Of a stretch of DNA of 64,000 bases, positions 51,838 through 60,404 are shown piece by piece (the first letter of the stretch is position 1; each line of letters begins with the position of its first letter). A program made the translations under genes and the position numbers. The DNA lies in the NCBI GenBank assembly GCA_009268125.1, contig WBOU01000019.1:62001-126000 (forward strand), in the 5' to 3' direction. The notes under the pieces were generated by a model, which did no database searches, had not been told where the DNA came from, and saw nothing but the letters and a program-made list of their open reading frames with translations. The stretch comes from Chloroflexia bacterium SDU3-3. GTDB lineage: Bacteria > Chloroflexota > Chloroflexia > Chloroflexales > Roseiflexaceae.

Positions 51838-51846
51838 TGCTATAAT
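51838..51846 (+). promoter_or_regulatory. Extended -10 promoter (TGCTATAAT) of the cpaB operon
   Basis: TGC-TATAAT lies 58 bases before the cpaB ATG, behind the kelch terminator; it should drive cpaB-cpaE-cpaF-tadB-tadC-DUF192. Confidence 0.65.
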
Positions 51847-51904
51847 TGCCACCACAGGTACCTCGCGCACCGCATTTGTGTATTGTGAAGAAAGGTCATC
51901 TCTC

Positions 51905-52930
51905 ATGAGGCGTGGAGGCCAGCTGATTTTGCTTGTGGGTCTTCTCTTGGCTGTAGTGGTCGTAGCGGTCATATTCATGTTTGGGAACGGTCTTTCTGGC
52001 CTGACTGGAAGTAGCCAGGAGCAAGTCCTTCCTCCCACGGCTATTCCTATGCAGCGTGTGGTGGTTGCCCGGGTAGACATTCCGCGCAATACCCTCTTGA
52101 CCGATACCGAGTCGCTGCTGACCGAGACCGAGATCCCTGAGACTGAGTACAGCAGCCAGGCGAACAAATACTTTACCAATGTCTCCGAGCTCACGGGCAA
52201 AGTGACTATCTCTGCAGTGAATGCGACCCAGCCGATCATGGCAGATGATGTCACCGACGCTGGTCTCTCCTCGCAGATCCCGCCGGCTGCCGAGGGCCAG
52301 CCGCGCACCAAGGCGATCTCGCTGATGGTGAACAACCTGACAGGTGTTGCCGATGAGATCACACCAGGGGATTTCGTCGATATTATCGCATCTTTCAATG
52401 TGTCGCGCATCTACCTCCGTCCAGGGTTTGATGAGCAGGGCCTGCTTAAGATCGTTGAGGAGCAGTTTAACGGCCAGTCGACGAAGACTCTGATCCAAAA
52501 TGTGCAGGTGCTGAGGATCCGCCATGCTGAAGCGGCCCCTGAGGGCACTACTACCCCAACAGCCGAGGCGCAGCTTGATGAGAGCGGCCAGCCGATCAGC
52601 CCGGATGGCACCACCAACACGACCACCGAGGCAAATGGCCCTGGCATTACCCCCGGCTCGTGGCTCTTGATTGTGGCGATGACCGATCAGCAGGCCGAGA
52701 TCTTGAAGTACTCGCGCGAACAGGGGAATGGCATCACGCTGGTGCTTCGTGGTCGCGGCGACAATACGGTTGAGGATACGCGCGGTGCCACCCTGGATCT
52801 GCTGGTCAGCAACTTTGGTCTTCCGCTGCCAGTTCCGGCGGTGCCTGCAGTGACTGAGAACAACGCGCTGACTCCAACACCGGCAGGCGCTCAGCAGCCA
52901 GCGGCACCAACGCCCACGCCGACACCGTAG
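51905..52930 (+). CDS. cpaB: Tad pilus assembly protein CpaB/RcpC
   Basis: 341 residues, start after GAAAGG. A membrane anchor (about 6-30, LILLVGLLLAVVVVAVIFMF) precedes an SAF domain (about 48-115, RVVVARVDIPRNTLLTDTESL, VNATQPIMADDV) and the RcpC domain (AISLMVNNLTGVADEITPGDFVDII). A Thr/Pro/Glu-rich insert at about 215-245 and a Pro/Thr tail (APTPTPTP) are typical of this phylum's exported proteins. In Gram-negatives CpaB works with the secretin; in a monoderm its role is less clear, perhaps wall anchoring of the pilus channel. Confidence 0.9.
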   Translation: MRRGGQLILLVGLLLAVVVVAVIFMFGNGLSGLTGSSQEQVLPPTAIPMQRVVVARVDIPRNTLLTDTESLLTETEIPETEYSSQANKYFTNVSELTGKVTISAVNATQPIMADDVTDAGLSSQIPPAAEGQPRTKAISLMVNNLTGVADEITPGDFVDIIASFNVSRIYLRPGFDEQGLLKIVEEQFNGQSTKTLIQNVQVLRIRHAEAAPEGTTTPTAEAQLDESGQPISPDGTTNTTTEANGPGITPGSWLLIVAMTDQQAEILKYSREQGNGITLVLRGRGDNTVEDTRGATLDLLVSNFGLPLPVPAVPAVTENNALTPTPAGAQQPAAPTPTPTP

Positions 52931-53032
52931 TTTCAGTTGCAGATGCCGTAGAGAGCAGGTGTTGTGCGCCCAAGAGCGCACAGCACCTTAGGATTTCAAC
53001 CTTATCCAGTCCGAGACACCGAGGAGATCTGC

Positions 53033-54301
53033 ATGTCTGAGCAGGGCCAAATTCGCGTGCTAATTGTTGATGACATCGCCGAGACACGCGATAATCTTGA
53101 GAAGTTGCTGTTTTTCGAGAAAGACATTGAGGTCATCGCAAAGGCAAGTACTGGGCGCGAGGCCGTTGCCCTTGCAAAGCAGCATCAGCCAGATGTCATC
53201 CTAATGGATATCAATATGCCGGACATGGACGGCATACAAGCAACCGAGGCCGTGCTCAGCCAGGTGCCTACGACGCAAGTCATCATGATGAGCGTCCAGG
53301 GCGAGCAGGATTATCTGCGGCGCTCGATGCTCGCAGGCGCACGCGAGTTTCTGATCAAGCCGATCAGCGCCGAAGAGCTCTATAATGCGATCCGCCATGT
53401 GAACAAGCTCCGCACGGCAGAGCGCCGCTACACTACCACCGCCGCCCCTGTGGCCACGGGCGAGGTCGCCGGAGCGGCACAGCAGGGGCAGGTGATTGCG
53501 GTATTCAGCCCGAAGGGTGGCGCAGGCTCCTCGGTTATTGCCGCGAACCTAGCGGTGGCGCTGCGCCAGAGCACGAACAAGAAAGTTGCGCTGGTCGATG
53601 GCAACCTGAGCCTCGGCGACCTGGGCGTGATCATGAACCTCAAGTCGTCGAAGACCATTGTCGATCTCTCCAACCGTATCGCCGAGCTAGACCGCGAGCT
53701 GCTGAATGATGTGCTGGTGAGCCACACCACCCAGGTCAAAGTGCTGCTGGCCCCGCCAAACCCGCAGACCGGCGAGCTGGTGACATCCGATCATCTGCGG
53801 GCGATCGTAGAGCTGATGCGCACCGAGTTCGACTATGTGGTGGTCGATACTCAGTCTTCTTTCCAAGATAAGACCCTGGCCCTGCTTGATGTTGCTGATC
53901 GCATCATCGTGCTGATGACCCTTGAGATGACATCGATCAAAAATATCACGCAGTTCCTTGAGGTTGCAGGCCTGCTGGAATACCCAGCCGAAAAGATCAC
54001 CCTTGTGCTCAATAAGGCCGATAATCGCATGGGCCTGCGGGTCGATATTGTCGAAGACACCATCCGCCATAAGATATCGCTGCAGCTCGCAAACGCGGGC
54101 AATGATATGGCGCTGGCGATCAATAACGGGGTGCCGCTGGTGATCGAAAAACGCAGCATCCAGATAACAAAAGATATCTTTGCGCTGGCAGCCCTGCTCT
54201 CGAATCGAGGGGCCACAACCCAGAAAGATGCGCAGAAAGCCACCCCCGAGAAGGCACCCGAGAAGTCGGGTCTGTTCTCGCGTCTGATGGCAAAGCGCTA
54301 A
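53033..54301 (+). CDS. cpaE: CpaE/TadZ: receiver domain fused to ParA/MinD-like ATPase
   Basis: 422 residues, start after GAGGAG. The receiver domain (1-125) keeps the phospho-acceptor Asp59 (VILMDINMPDMDG), the acidic pair and Lys in LIKPISAEE, so it may be phosphorylated, whereas many TadZ receivers are degenerate. The ATPase (about 145-390) has a deviant Walker A FSPKGGAGSSVIAANLAVAL (Lys161), switch DGNLSLGDLG and Walker B FDYVVVDTQSS. TadZ positions the Tad machine in the cell. The tail is Lys/Glu-rich. Next gene cpaF begins 30 bases downstream. Confidence 0.93.
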   Translation: MSEQGQIRVLIVDDIAETRDNLEKLLFFEKDIEVIAKASTGREAVALAKQHQPDVILMDINMPDMDGIQATEAVLSQVPTTQVIMMSVQGEQDYLRRSMLAGAREFLIKPISAEELYNAIRHVNKLRTAERRYTTTAAPVATGEVAGAAQQGQVIAVFSPKGGAGSSVIAANLAVALRQSTNKKVALVDGNLSLGDLGVIMNLKSSKTIVDLSNRIAELDRELLNDVLVSHTTQVKVLLAPPNPQTGELVTSDHLRAIVELMRTEFDYVVVDTQSSFQDKTLALLDVADRIIVLMTLEMTSIKNITQFLEVAGLLEYPAEKITLVLNKADNRMGLRVDIVEDTIRHKISLQLANAGNDMALAINNGVPLVIEKRSIQITKDIFALAALLSNRGATTQKDAQKATPEKAPEKSGLFSRLMAKR

Positions 54302-54331
54302 AGGGTACAGACCAACCGGGAGGTATAAGGA

Positions 54332-55720
54332 ATGTCTTTGCTTAAGCGTATCGGCGGCGGCCCCGTTGAACCCAATGCTACCCCTGCCCCCGCCCGCCCT
54401 GGGGGAGCTGCTCCAACATCCAAGTTTGGCGCAGCGCGCGAGACAGATGATAATTCTAACGACATAAAGATCCGAGTGCAGGAGCGGCTGATTGGCGAGC
54501 TTGATCCGAAGCTTGATCTGTCGAATGCCTCGAAGGTTCGGCGGCAGGTTGAAGAGATCTTTAACAGCATCCTCGATAGCGAAAATATCGTGCTGAGCCG
54601 TGCCGAGCGAGCGCGCATGTTCGAGAGTATCGCAGCCGATATTCTTGGCTTCGGACCGCTTGAGATCCTTCTGAACGACCCCGATATCAGCGAGATCATG
54701 GTGAATGGCCCCAAGCAGATCTACGTTGAAAAGCGTGGTAAGCTGACCCGCAGCGATGTAATGTTCAATAACGACGATCACGTGCTGCGTGTGATCGATC
54801 GTATTGTTGCTCCGCTTGGTCGCCGTATCGATGAGTCGTCACCGATGGTCGATGCGCGCCTTCCCGATGGTTCGCGTGTGAATGCGGTTATCCGCCCTAT
54901 CTCGCTGGTGGGCCCCTGCCTGAGCATCCGTAAGTTCAAGAAAGAGGGTATTACCGTCGATGATATGATCCGCTTTGGGTCGATGACCCGCGACATGGCG
55001 GAATTTCTCTCGGCGTGTGTGCGTGCCCGGCTCAATATCGTGGTGGCAGGCGGCACTGGCTCAGGGAAGACGACTACCCTCAATGCGCTGTCGTCATTTA
55101 TCCCCGATGACGAGCGGATCATTACGGTCGAAAATGCTGCTGAGCTGCAGCTTCGCCAAGATCATGTCGTTACCCTTGAGTCTCGCCCGCCTAACATTGA
55201 GGGCAAGGGCGAGATTACCATCCGTGACCTAGTGATCAACTGCCTGCGTATGCGCCCAGAGCGCATCGTAGTTGGCGAGTGCCGCGGCGGCGAGACCCTT
55301 GAGATGTTGCAGGCCATGAACACTGGCCACGATGGCTCGATGACGACGCTGCACGCGAACACCCCGCGCGATGCTATTTCTCGTATCGAGACTATGTGCC
55401 TGATGTCAGGTATGGATCTGCCTGTTCGTGCCATTCGCGAGCAGGTGGCCGCGGCAGTCAATCTTATGGTGCAGCAGTCGCGCCTAAAAGATGGTAGCCG
55501 CAAGGTTATCAATATCACCGAGGTGCAGGGGATGGAAGGTGATGTTGTGGTGCTGCAAGATATCTTCGTGTTCGAGCAGACTGGTTTGGATGAGCGTGGT
55601 AAGATTGTCGGCCAGCTACGTCCGACTGGCGTTCGCCCGAAGTTTATTGAGCTGTTTGAACAGCACAATATCTATCTTCCGCCAAATATCTTTGGCGCAA
55701 GCAGCGACCGATTCTTTTAA
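54332..55720 (+). CDS. cpaF: Tad secretion ATPase CpaF/TadA
   Basis: 462 residues, start after GGGAGG. It powers pilus extension (and in Tad systems retraction) as a hexamer on the cytoplasmic side. Walker A is GGTGSGKTTTLNAL with Lys246; the Asp box, Walker B and His box follow: ITVENAAELQL, RIVVGECRGGETLEML and MTTLHANTPRDAISRIETM. The N-terminal all-alpha region (about 45-130) and N2 domain (IMVNGPKQIYVEKRGKL) are as in the family. A flexible Pro/Ala stretch occupies residues 8-35. Confidence 0.96.
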   Translation: MSLLKRIGGGPVEPNATPAPARPGGAAPTSKFGAARETDDNSNDIKIRVQERLIGELDPKLDLSNASKVRRQVEEIFNSILDSENIVLSRAERARMFESIAADILGFGPLEILLNDPDISEIMVNGPKQIYVEKRGKLTRSDVMFNNDDHVLRVIDRIVAPLGRRIDESSPMVDARLPDGSRVNAVIRPISLVGPCLSIRKFKKEGITVDDMIRFGSMTRDMAEFLSACVRARLNIVVAGGTGSGKTTTLNALSSFIPDDERIITVENAAELQLRQDHVVTLESRPPNIEGKGEITIRDLVINCLRMRPERIVVGECRGGETLEMLQAMNTGHDGSMTTLHANTPRDAISRIETMCLMSGMDLPVRAIREQVAAAVNLMVQQSRLKDGSRKVINITEVQGMEGDVVVLQDIFVFEQTGLDERGKIVGQLRPTGVRPKFIELFEQHNIYLPPNIFGASSDRFF

Positions 55721-55816
55721 TACTTGACTTTTGGCTGTGGTTATGATGGTCTTTGCATCACTGGGCCACAGTTGTGCTTTCCAGATCGGTGCCCTTGACC
55801 GGAAAGGATCTTTTCT

Positions 55817-56785
55817 GTGGGACCATTAGTGATTGCACCAATCGCCTTCTTTCTGATAATGGGGGGAGCATTCCTACTCTATCGGCGTTCGGCAGGTGCT
55901 CCCGGGGTCGATAATCGTCTGAATGAGTATGCGGGTCGCCAGTTCGAGCAGGCATCGTCGGGAACCCAGGCGAAGCCATTTGCTGCTCTGGATGCCAAGG
56001 TCTCGAAGGGCAAGCGCGGTAGCCAGATGGCGCGCAATCTGGCGCGGGCCGATATCAAGCTTACGGTTACCGAGTTTATTGGCACCAAGATATTAGCGGC
56101 CCTGCTTGGTGTTGCTTTGGGCGCAGTCCTTGGCCGTGCGGCGCCCGCTGCATTGCTGATCGCCGGCCTGGTGGGTGCGGTCCTTGGCTCATTTATTCCT
56201 GATATCTATGTGAATATGGCAGCGAAGCGCCGCCTGAAGTCGTTCAATAATCAGCTGGGCGATGCGATCGGCATGCTGGCCAACTCGCTGCGATCTGGCT
56301 ATAGCTTCCTCCAGTCGATGGAGCTTGTGTCACGCGAGGCCCCAGCGCCGATGGCGCAGGAGTTCCGCCGTGTGGTGCAAGAGGTGGGTCTTGGCCTCTC
56401 GACATCGCAGGCCCTCGACAATCTGCTCAAGCGCGTGCCATCGGATGACCTGGATCTGCTGATTACGGCAGTGAACATTCAGCAGGAAGTCGGTGGTAAT
56501 CTTGCACAGATCCTTGAGACGATTGGTCACACCATTCGCGAGCGCGTCCGCATCAAGGGCGAGATCTCGGTGCTGACCGCGCAGGGCCGTATGTCGGGCT
56601 ATGTGATCACCGCCCTGCCTATCGGTCTTGCCATGATGATCAGTATGATGAATCCTTCATTTATGGCACCCCTTTTTACCATTGGTTTTCCGCCTGATGC
56701 CTGGTGCTGCTTTCCTGTCGCATCGCTGGCGATGATCGCGGTCGGCTATGTGATCATGATGAAGATCGTCGATATCGAGGTTTAG
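55817..56785 (+). CDS. tadB: Tad platform membrane protein TadB
   Basis: 322 residues from a GTG preceded by GGAAAGGA. Hydrophobic segments at about 4-22, 95-140 and 270-320 flank a cytoplasmic type II secretion F domain (about 145-265: LGDAIGMLANSLRSGYSFLQSMELVSREAPAPMAQEF, split here, and NIQQEVGGNLAQILETIGHTIRERV). It forms, with TadC, the inner-membrane platform on which CpaF acts. The gene order cpaF-tadB-tadC is the standard one. Confidence 0.94.
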   Translation: MGPLVIAPIAFFLIMGGAFLLYRRSAGAPGVDNRLNEYAGRQFEQASSGTQAKPFAALDAKVSKGKRGSQMARNLARADIKLTVTEFIGTKILAALLGVALGAVLGRAAPAALLIAGLVGAVLGSFIPDIYVNMAAKRRLKSFNNQLGDAIGMLANSLRSGYSFLQSMELVSREAPAPMAQEFRRVVQEVGLGLSTSQALDNLLKRVPSDDLDLLITAVNIQQEVGGNLAQILETIGHTIRERVRIKGEISVLTAQGRMSGYVITALPIGLAMMISMMNPSFMAPLFTIGFPPDAWCCFPVASLAMIAVGYVIMMKIVDIEV

Positions 56786-56799
56786 GCAGGGGGACTACG

Positions 56800-57726
56800 A
56801 TGCTTCTTTTCGGAATAATTGCTGTTGTCGTGCTTGTTTTCATTGGCGTGATCGTGGTGATAGCGCGGCAGGGTGGTGGGCAGAGCGATGCGATCAGCGA
56901 TCGCCTGACTCAGTTTACCGAACGACAGCTGACCCTTGAGGAAATGGAGCTTCAGCAGCCGTTTAGCCAGCGCGTAGTGATGCCAATGATGCGCAGCGTG
57001 CTGGGGGTGCTGGGCAAGATGAGCCCACAGGCTAGTGCCGATCGGGTGCGCCAGAACCTGCAGCAGGCGGGTAACCCAGGGAACCTAACGCCTATCATGT
57101 TCTCTGGTATTCGCCTAGCGCTAGCGGCGATCCTATTGGTGGTCTTTGGTATTGTGACCTTTACCTCGGCTGAGATGCCGGTGATGCAGAAGCTGATGTA
57201 TACCGCGCTTGGCTGCGGTGTAGGCTATATGCTGCCGGGTATCTGGCTTGGCCAAGAGATCAAGAAACGCAAGCATAACATCCAGAAGGCCCTGCCCGAC
57301 GCGCTTGATCTGCTCACGATTAGCGTGGAGGCTGGTCTGGCCTTCGACTCGGCGATGCAGCGCGTGGCCGAGAAGTGGGATAACGAGCTTTCGCGCGAGT
57401 TTAAGAAGGTGCTGACCGATGTGCGGCTTGGCCGCGCTCGCCGCGATGCGCTGCGCGATATGGTGGCGCGCTGCTCGGTAGATGATGTGCAGACCTTTAT
57501 CGCAGCCGTGATCCAGGCCGAGCAGCTGGGCGTCTCGATCAGCAAGATCCTGCGCGTGCAGTCGGACCAGATGCGCATCCGCCGCCGCCAGCGCGCCGAG
57601 GAGAAGGCCCACCAGGCCCCGGTGAAGATGCTCTTCCCGATGGTGTTCCTGATCTTCCCCGCGCTGTTTGTGGTGATCCTTGGGCCTGCGGTGCCGAAGC
57701 TGTATGAGTCGTTCGGTGGGCTGTAG
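56800..57726 (+). CDS. tadC: Tad platform membrane protein TadC
   Basis: 308 residues, start after AGGGGG, 14 bases after tadB. N-terminal helix (FGIIAVVVLVFIGVIVVIA), two helices at about 105-150, a T2SF domain with ALPDALDLLTISVEAGLAFDSAMQRV and FIAAVIQAEQLGVSISKIL, and a last helix (PMVFLIFPALFVVILGPAV). Partner of TadB in the platform. Codon choice becomes GC-richer in the second half of this gene than in the genes before it. Confidence 0.94.
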   Translation: MLLFGIIAVVVLVFIGVIVVIARQGGGQSDAISDRLTQFTERQLTLEEMELQQPFSQRVVMPMMRSVLGVLGKMSPQASADRVRQNLQQAGNPGNLTPIMFSGIRLALAAILLVVFGIVTFTSAEMPVMQKLMYTALGCGVGYMLPGIWLGQEIKKRKHNIQKALPDALDLLTISVEAGLAFDSAMQRVAEKWDNELSREFKKVLTDVRLGRARRDALRDMVARCSVDDVQTFIAAVIQAEQLGVSISKILRVQSDQMRIRRRQRAEEKAHQAPVKMLFPMVFLIFPALFVVILGPAVPKLYESFGGL

Positions 57727-57740
57727 CGAGACGCGCATCT

Positions 57741-58097
57741 ATGCAGATTCGTAATGAGACCCGTGGTACGCTGATTGCGGATAAGGTGGAGCTCGCGCGC
57801 ACATTCTGGTCGCGTGGTCGCGGCCTGATGGGGCGTGCATCGCTGCCCGAGGGCTTTGCGCTGATCATCTACCCCGAGTGGAGCATCCATACCTTTTTTA
57901 TGCGCCTGCCGATCGATGTGCTTTTTGTAGATAAGGCAAATGTGATCGTGGGGCTGCAGCACCGCATGCCGCCCAGCCGCCCGTTTGCGGGGGTATCGCC
58001 CGCCAAGGGGCGCTATGTGGTGGAGCTGCCTGCTGGGGTGCTGGAGGCGACGGGCACTCAGGTGGGCGATACTATAGCGATCGACCCGCCGCTCTAG
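57741..58097 (+). CDS. DUF192-family protein
   Basis: 118 residues, 14 bases after tadC and clearly in the same transcript. The DUF192 fold is recognised by TFWSRGRGLMGRASLPEGFALII, HTFFMRLPIDVLFVDKANVIVG and VVELPAGVLEATGTQVGD. There is no signal peptide, whereas many family members are exported. The molecular function of DUF192 is not settled. Its frequent presence next to Tad genes in this phylum is something I recall but cannot check. A textbook terminator ends the operon. Confidence 0.88.
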   Translation: MQIRNETRGTLIADKVELARTFWSRGRGLMGRASLPEGFALIIYPEWSIHTFFMRLPIDVLFVDKANVIVGLQHRMPPSRPFAGVSPAKGRYVVELPAGVLEATGTQVGDTIAIDPPL

Positions 58098-58119
58098 CGG
58101 GGATACACAACTAGCGTAG

Positions 58120-58152
58120 AAGCCGGGGTGAGATTTCACCCCGGCTTTTTTT
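58120..58152 (+). terminator. Terminator of the cpaB-DUF192 operon
   Basis: AAGCCGGGGTGA (58120-58131) pairs with TCACCCCGGCTT (58136-58147), loop GATT, T-run to 58152. The T-run overlaps the stop codon of the convergent SpoIIM-like gene. Confidence 0.93.
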
Positions 58153-59122
58153 ATTGCTGCGCGCTGGGCTTCCTGCCAGAGAGGATGAGGTAGCTGTAGA
58201 GGATCACGCCGGAGCCAAGAGCCACGGCGAGCTTGACGCCGATCGGCAAGGAGGAGGGCGATACAAAGCCCTCGATGGTGCCTGCGATCACCAGCAGCGG
58301 GATGCACCCCAGCAGCAGGATCATGGCGCGCTGGGCGGCGGCGGCGAGCGCGGCGCGGCGGGTGAGCAGCCCTGGGCGGATGATCGCCCACCCCAGCTGC
58401 AGGCCAGCGCCACCAGCGATGAAGATGACGCTCAGCTCGATCACGCCGTGGGCGGCCATAAACCCCCAGAGCTTGCCTGCGAACCCGTATGACTGCGCCG
58501 CGCCGGCCAGCACGCCGACCATCAGCCCATTCTGCACCAGGGTGTAGAGCGTGAGCGTGCCGAGCAGGATGCCGCCCGCAAAGGCCAGGATGGCCACGCG
58601 GATGTTGTTGGTCATAATAAACGATGCGCTCTGGGCGCGCCCGCTGGAGTTGATGCTGAGCCACCACTCGCGGTCGTTGCGGATGTCGTTGAGCGCGCTG
58701 TCGAGCCCGGGCATGATCGAGCTTGCCTCGATCGGGTTGGTGTAGGCTAGGGCAAAGCTGACAATGGCTGGGATGAAGAACATCAGAAATGATGCGAGGG
58801 TGTAGGGCCAGGTGTCGCGGAAGGCCTGCGGGAAGGATGTGGTGATGAACTTCCAGATCGCGTTGCTACGGGCCGAGCGTGTCTGGTACACGGCGGCGTG
58901 GGCGCGGGCGACCAGCCCGTTCAGGTAGATAGTGACGCGGTGCTGGGCGAAATCGCGGCGCGCCACGGCCAGATCGGAGGTGGCGCTGCGGTAGAGCCGC
59001 CCTAGCTCGGTGATCTCCTCGGCGGAGAGGCTGGCGAGCCCGCTGAGCTTGGATTTGTCGAGCAGCGCTGTGAGCCGCTCCCAGTTTGGGGTCTTCTGCT
59101 TGATATAGTCTTCTGCGAGCAT
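58151..59122 (-). CDS. Stage II sporulation protein M-like (DUF95) membrane protein
   Basis: 323 residues. The N-terminal 110 residues are cytoplasmic and helical (IKQKTPNWERLTALLDKSK, LGRLYRSATSDLAVARRDFA), followed by about five or six membrane helices. The SpoIIM signature is NNIRVAILAFAGGILLGTLTLYTLVQNGLMVG and AHGVIELSVIFIAGGAGLQLG (each read in parts). Members in non-sporulating bacteria are thought to be membrane components linked to cell-envelope processes or transport; the role is not known. No sporulation genes lie nearby. Its 3' end is embedded in the terminator of the Tad operon. Confidence 0.88.
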   Translation of the reverse strand: MLAEDYIKQKTPNWERLTALLDKSKLSGLASLSAEEITELGRLYRSATSDLAVARRDFAQHRVTIYLNGLVARAHAAVYQTRSARSNAIWKFITTSFPQAFRDTWPYTLASFLMFFIPAIVSFALAYTNPIEASSIMPGLDSALNDIRNDREWWLSINSSGRAQSASFIMTNNIRVAILAFAGGILLGTLTLYTLVQNGLMVGVLAGAAQSYGFAGKLWGFMAAHGVIELSVIFIAGGAGLQLGWAIIRPGLLTRRAALAAAAQRAMILLLGCIPLLVIAGTIEGFVSPSSLPIGVKLAVALGSGVILYSYLILSGRKPSAQQ

Positions 59123-59237
59123 GCGAGTTCTCGTGTGGGGTTGATGTGATGGGTACTATAGCAGAGCCGTAGCGGTTGCGCAACCAGCTACGGCTCATGG
59201 CATGCTGAGCCGATGTTAGGCGATTTTGAGGGAGGGG

Positions 59238-59822
59238 CTAGTGCAAGATCTGGTAGCAGGATCGGCAGCGGGCCTCGTAGAGCTCGAGGCCGCCGACGGC
59301 GATGGTGGGCGCCTCGATCGGGGCGGGCTGGCCGTTGATCAGGCGCTGCGAGCGGGTGGCGTATGCGCCGCATGACACGCAGATGGCGTAGAGCTTGTCG
59401 ACCTGCTCCGCTATCGACATAAGCTGCGCCATGGCCGGAAACGGCTGGGCGCGGAAGTCTTGGTCGAGCCCGGCGACGATCACACGGCGGCCCTGGTCGG
59501 CCAGATCCTGGCAGACCTGCACGATATTTTCGGGGGTGTCGTCGAGAAAGTGTAGCTCATCGATCGCCACAACCTTGACCGAGGGGTCGAGGTGGCGGTA
59601 GATGTCGTTGACCGAGTCGATAGTGTACGCTTCGATCTTCACGCCGTTGTGGCTGACCAGGTTGCCGATGGCGTAGCGGGTATCGCGGCGTGGGGTGAAG
59701 GCGGCCAGCTTCTGGCGGGCGATGCTGACGTGATGTAGGCGGCGAATCAGTTCTTCGGTCTTACCGCTGAACATACAGCCACAGATGGCTTCAATTCTGC
59801 CTCCGGCGGCAGGTCGAGTCAT
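59238..59822 (-). CDS. tdk: Thymidine kinase
   Basis: 194 residues. It phosphorylates thymidine with ATP (salvage). The P-loop is [15 protein letters not shown] (about residues 14-28), the Walker B/catalytic region [12 protein letters not shown] with catalytic Glu, the dTMP lasso loop [14 protein letters not shown], and a zinc site made by CVSCG and CRSC near the C-terminus. This is the type II (TK1-like) enzyme at usual length. Start at the ATG 59820-59822; an AGGAGA-type SD lies upstream on the minus strand. Single gene. Confidence 0.96.
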   Translation of the reverse strand: MTRPAAGGRIEAICGCMFSGKTEELIRRLHHVSIARQKLAAFTPRRDTRYAIGNLVSHNGVKIEAYTIDSVNDIYRHLDPSVKVVAIDELHFLDDTPENIVQVCQDLADQGRRVIVAGLDQDFRAQPFPAMAQLMSIAEQVDKLYAICVSCGAYATRSQRLINGQPAPIEAPTIAVGGLELYEARCRSCYQILH

Positions 59823-60404
59823 AGGATGGGTCTCCTTCTATGCGGCAGTGTGCGCTATCCGCTGTCTGGGGTGTCTGTCCCCGTGATTGGGCACGGTAGG
59901 TTGTGGGGTCGCTGAGCCGCGCCATGGTGCGGCTGGGCCCAACTTGCTGCGCAGCCCGATGCTGCAAACAAAGGGCTATGCTACCACCAATTGATATGAG
60001 TGGCAAGCGTCTTGCTGGGTAGCTGAGGTGGTGCTCACAATCTTGATATCGGCGGCATGAAGATGTGATCCCCGAGTTTATGGTAGAATATTCACAATCT
60101 GTGAAGATCTTGAAGTAAATAGCTGGGTGTCTGTCGCGCACTCATACGGCTGTGTGAGCTACTGCGGGGCCTGCTGGTAGGGTGTGGGGCGTCATTCCCT
60201 TGATCGTACGGCAGGGCCAGCTTTGCGCTATGCGAGGAGGTGGGCCGCTAGGCAGATTAAGGTCACCATGCGCGCAACGGCTCTCTGGTGTGCGCGATTG
60301 GCTGGCTGACCTTATCCTAGATTTAACATAGGCTTGATAGAAGCTACATCCTGCCCGTGTATTGTTTGCCCACGCATTGTCTGATCAACACAAGGAGTGT
60401 CTGA
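59823..60404. other. Divergent intergenic region between tdk and the nuclease gene
   Basis: 582 bases without a supported gene. A possible extended -10 TGGTAGAAT lies at 60081-60089 on the plus strand. The nuclease SD (AAGGAG) is at the right end. No repeats of the families described elsewhere are seen. Confidence 0.5.

Noticed and set aside
59791-60141. Possible 116-residue gene upstream of tdk
   Set aside because: Composition is atypical (many Cys, Arg and Ser), no SD, overlaps tdk.
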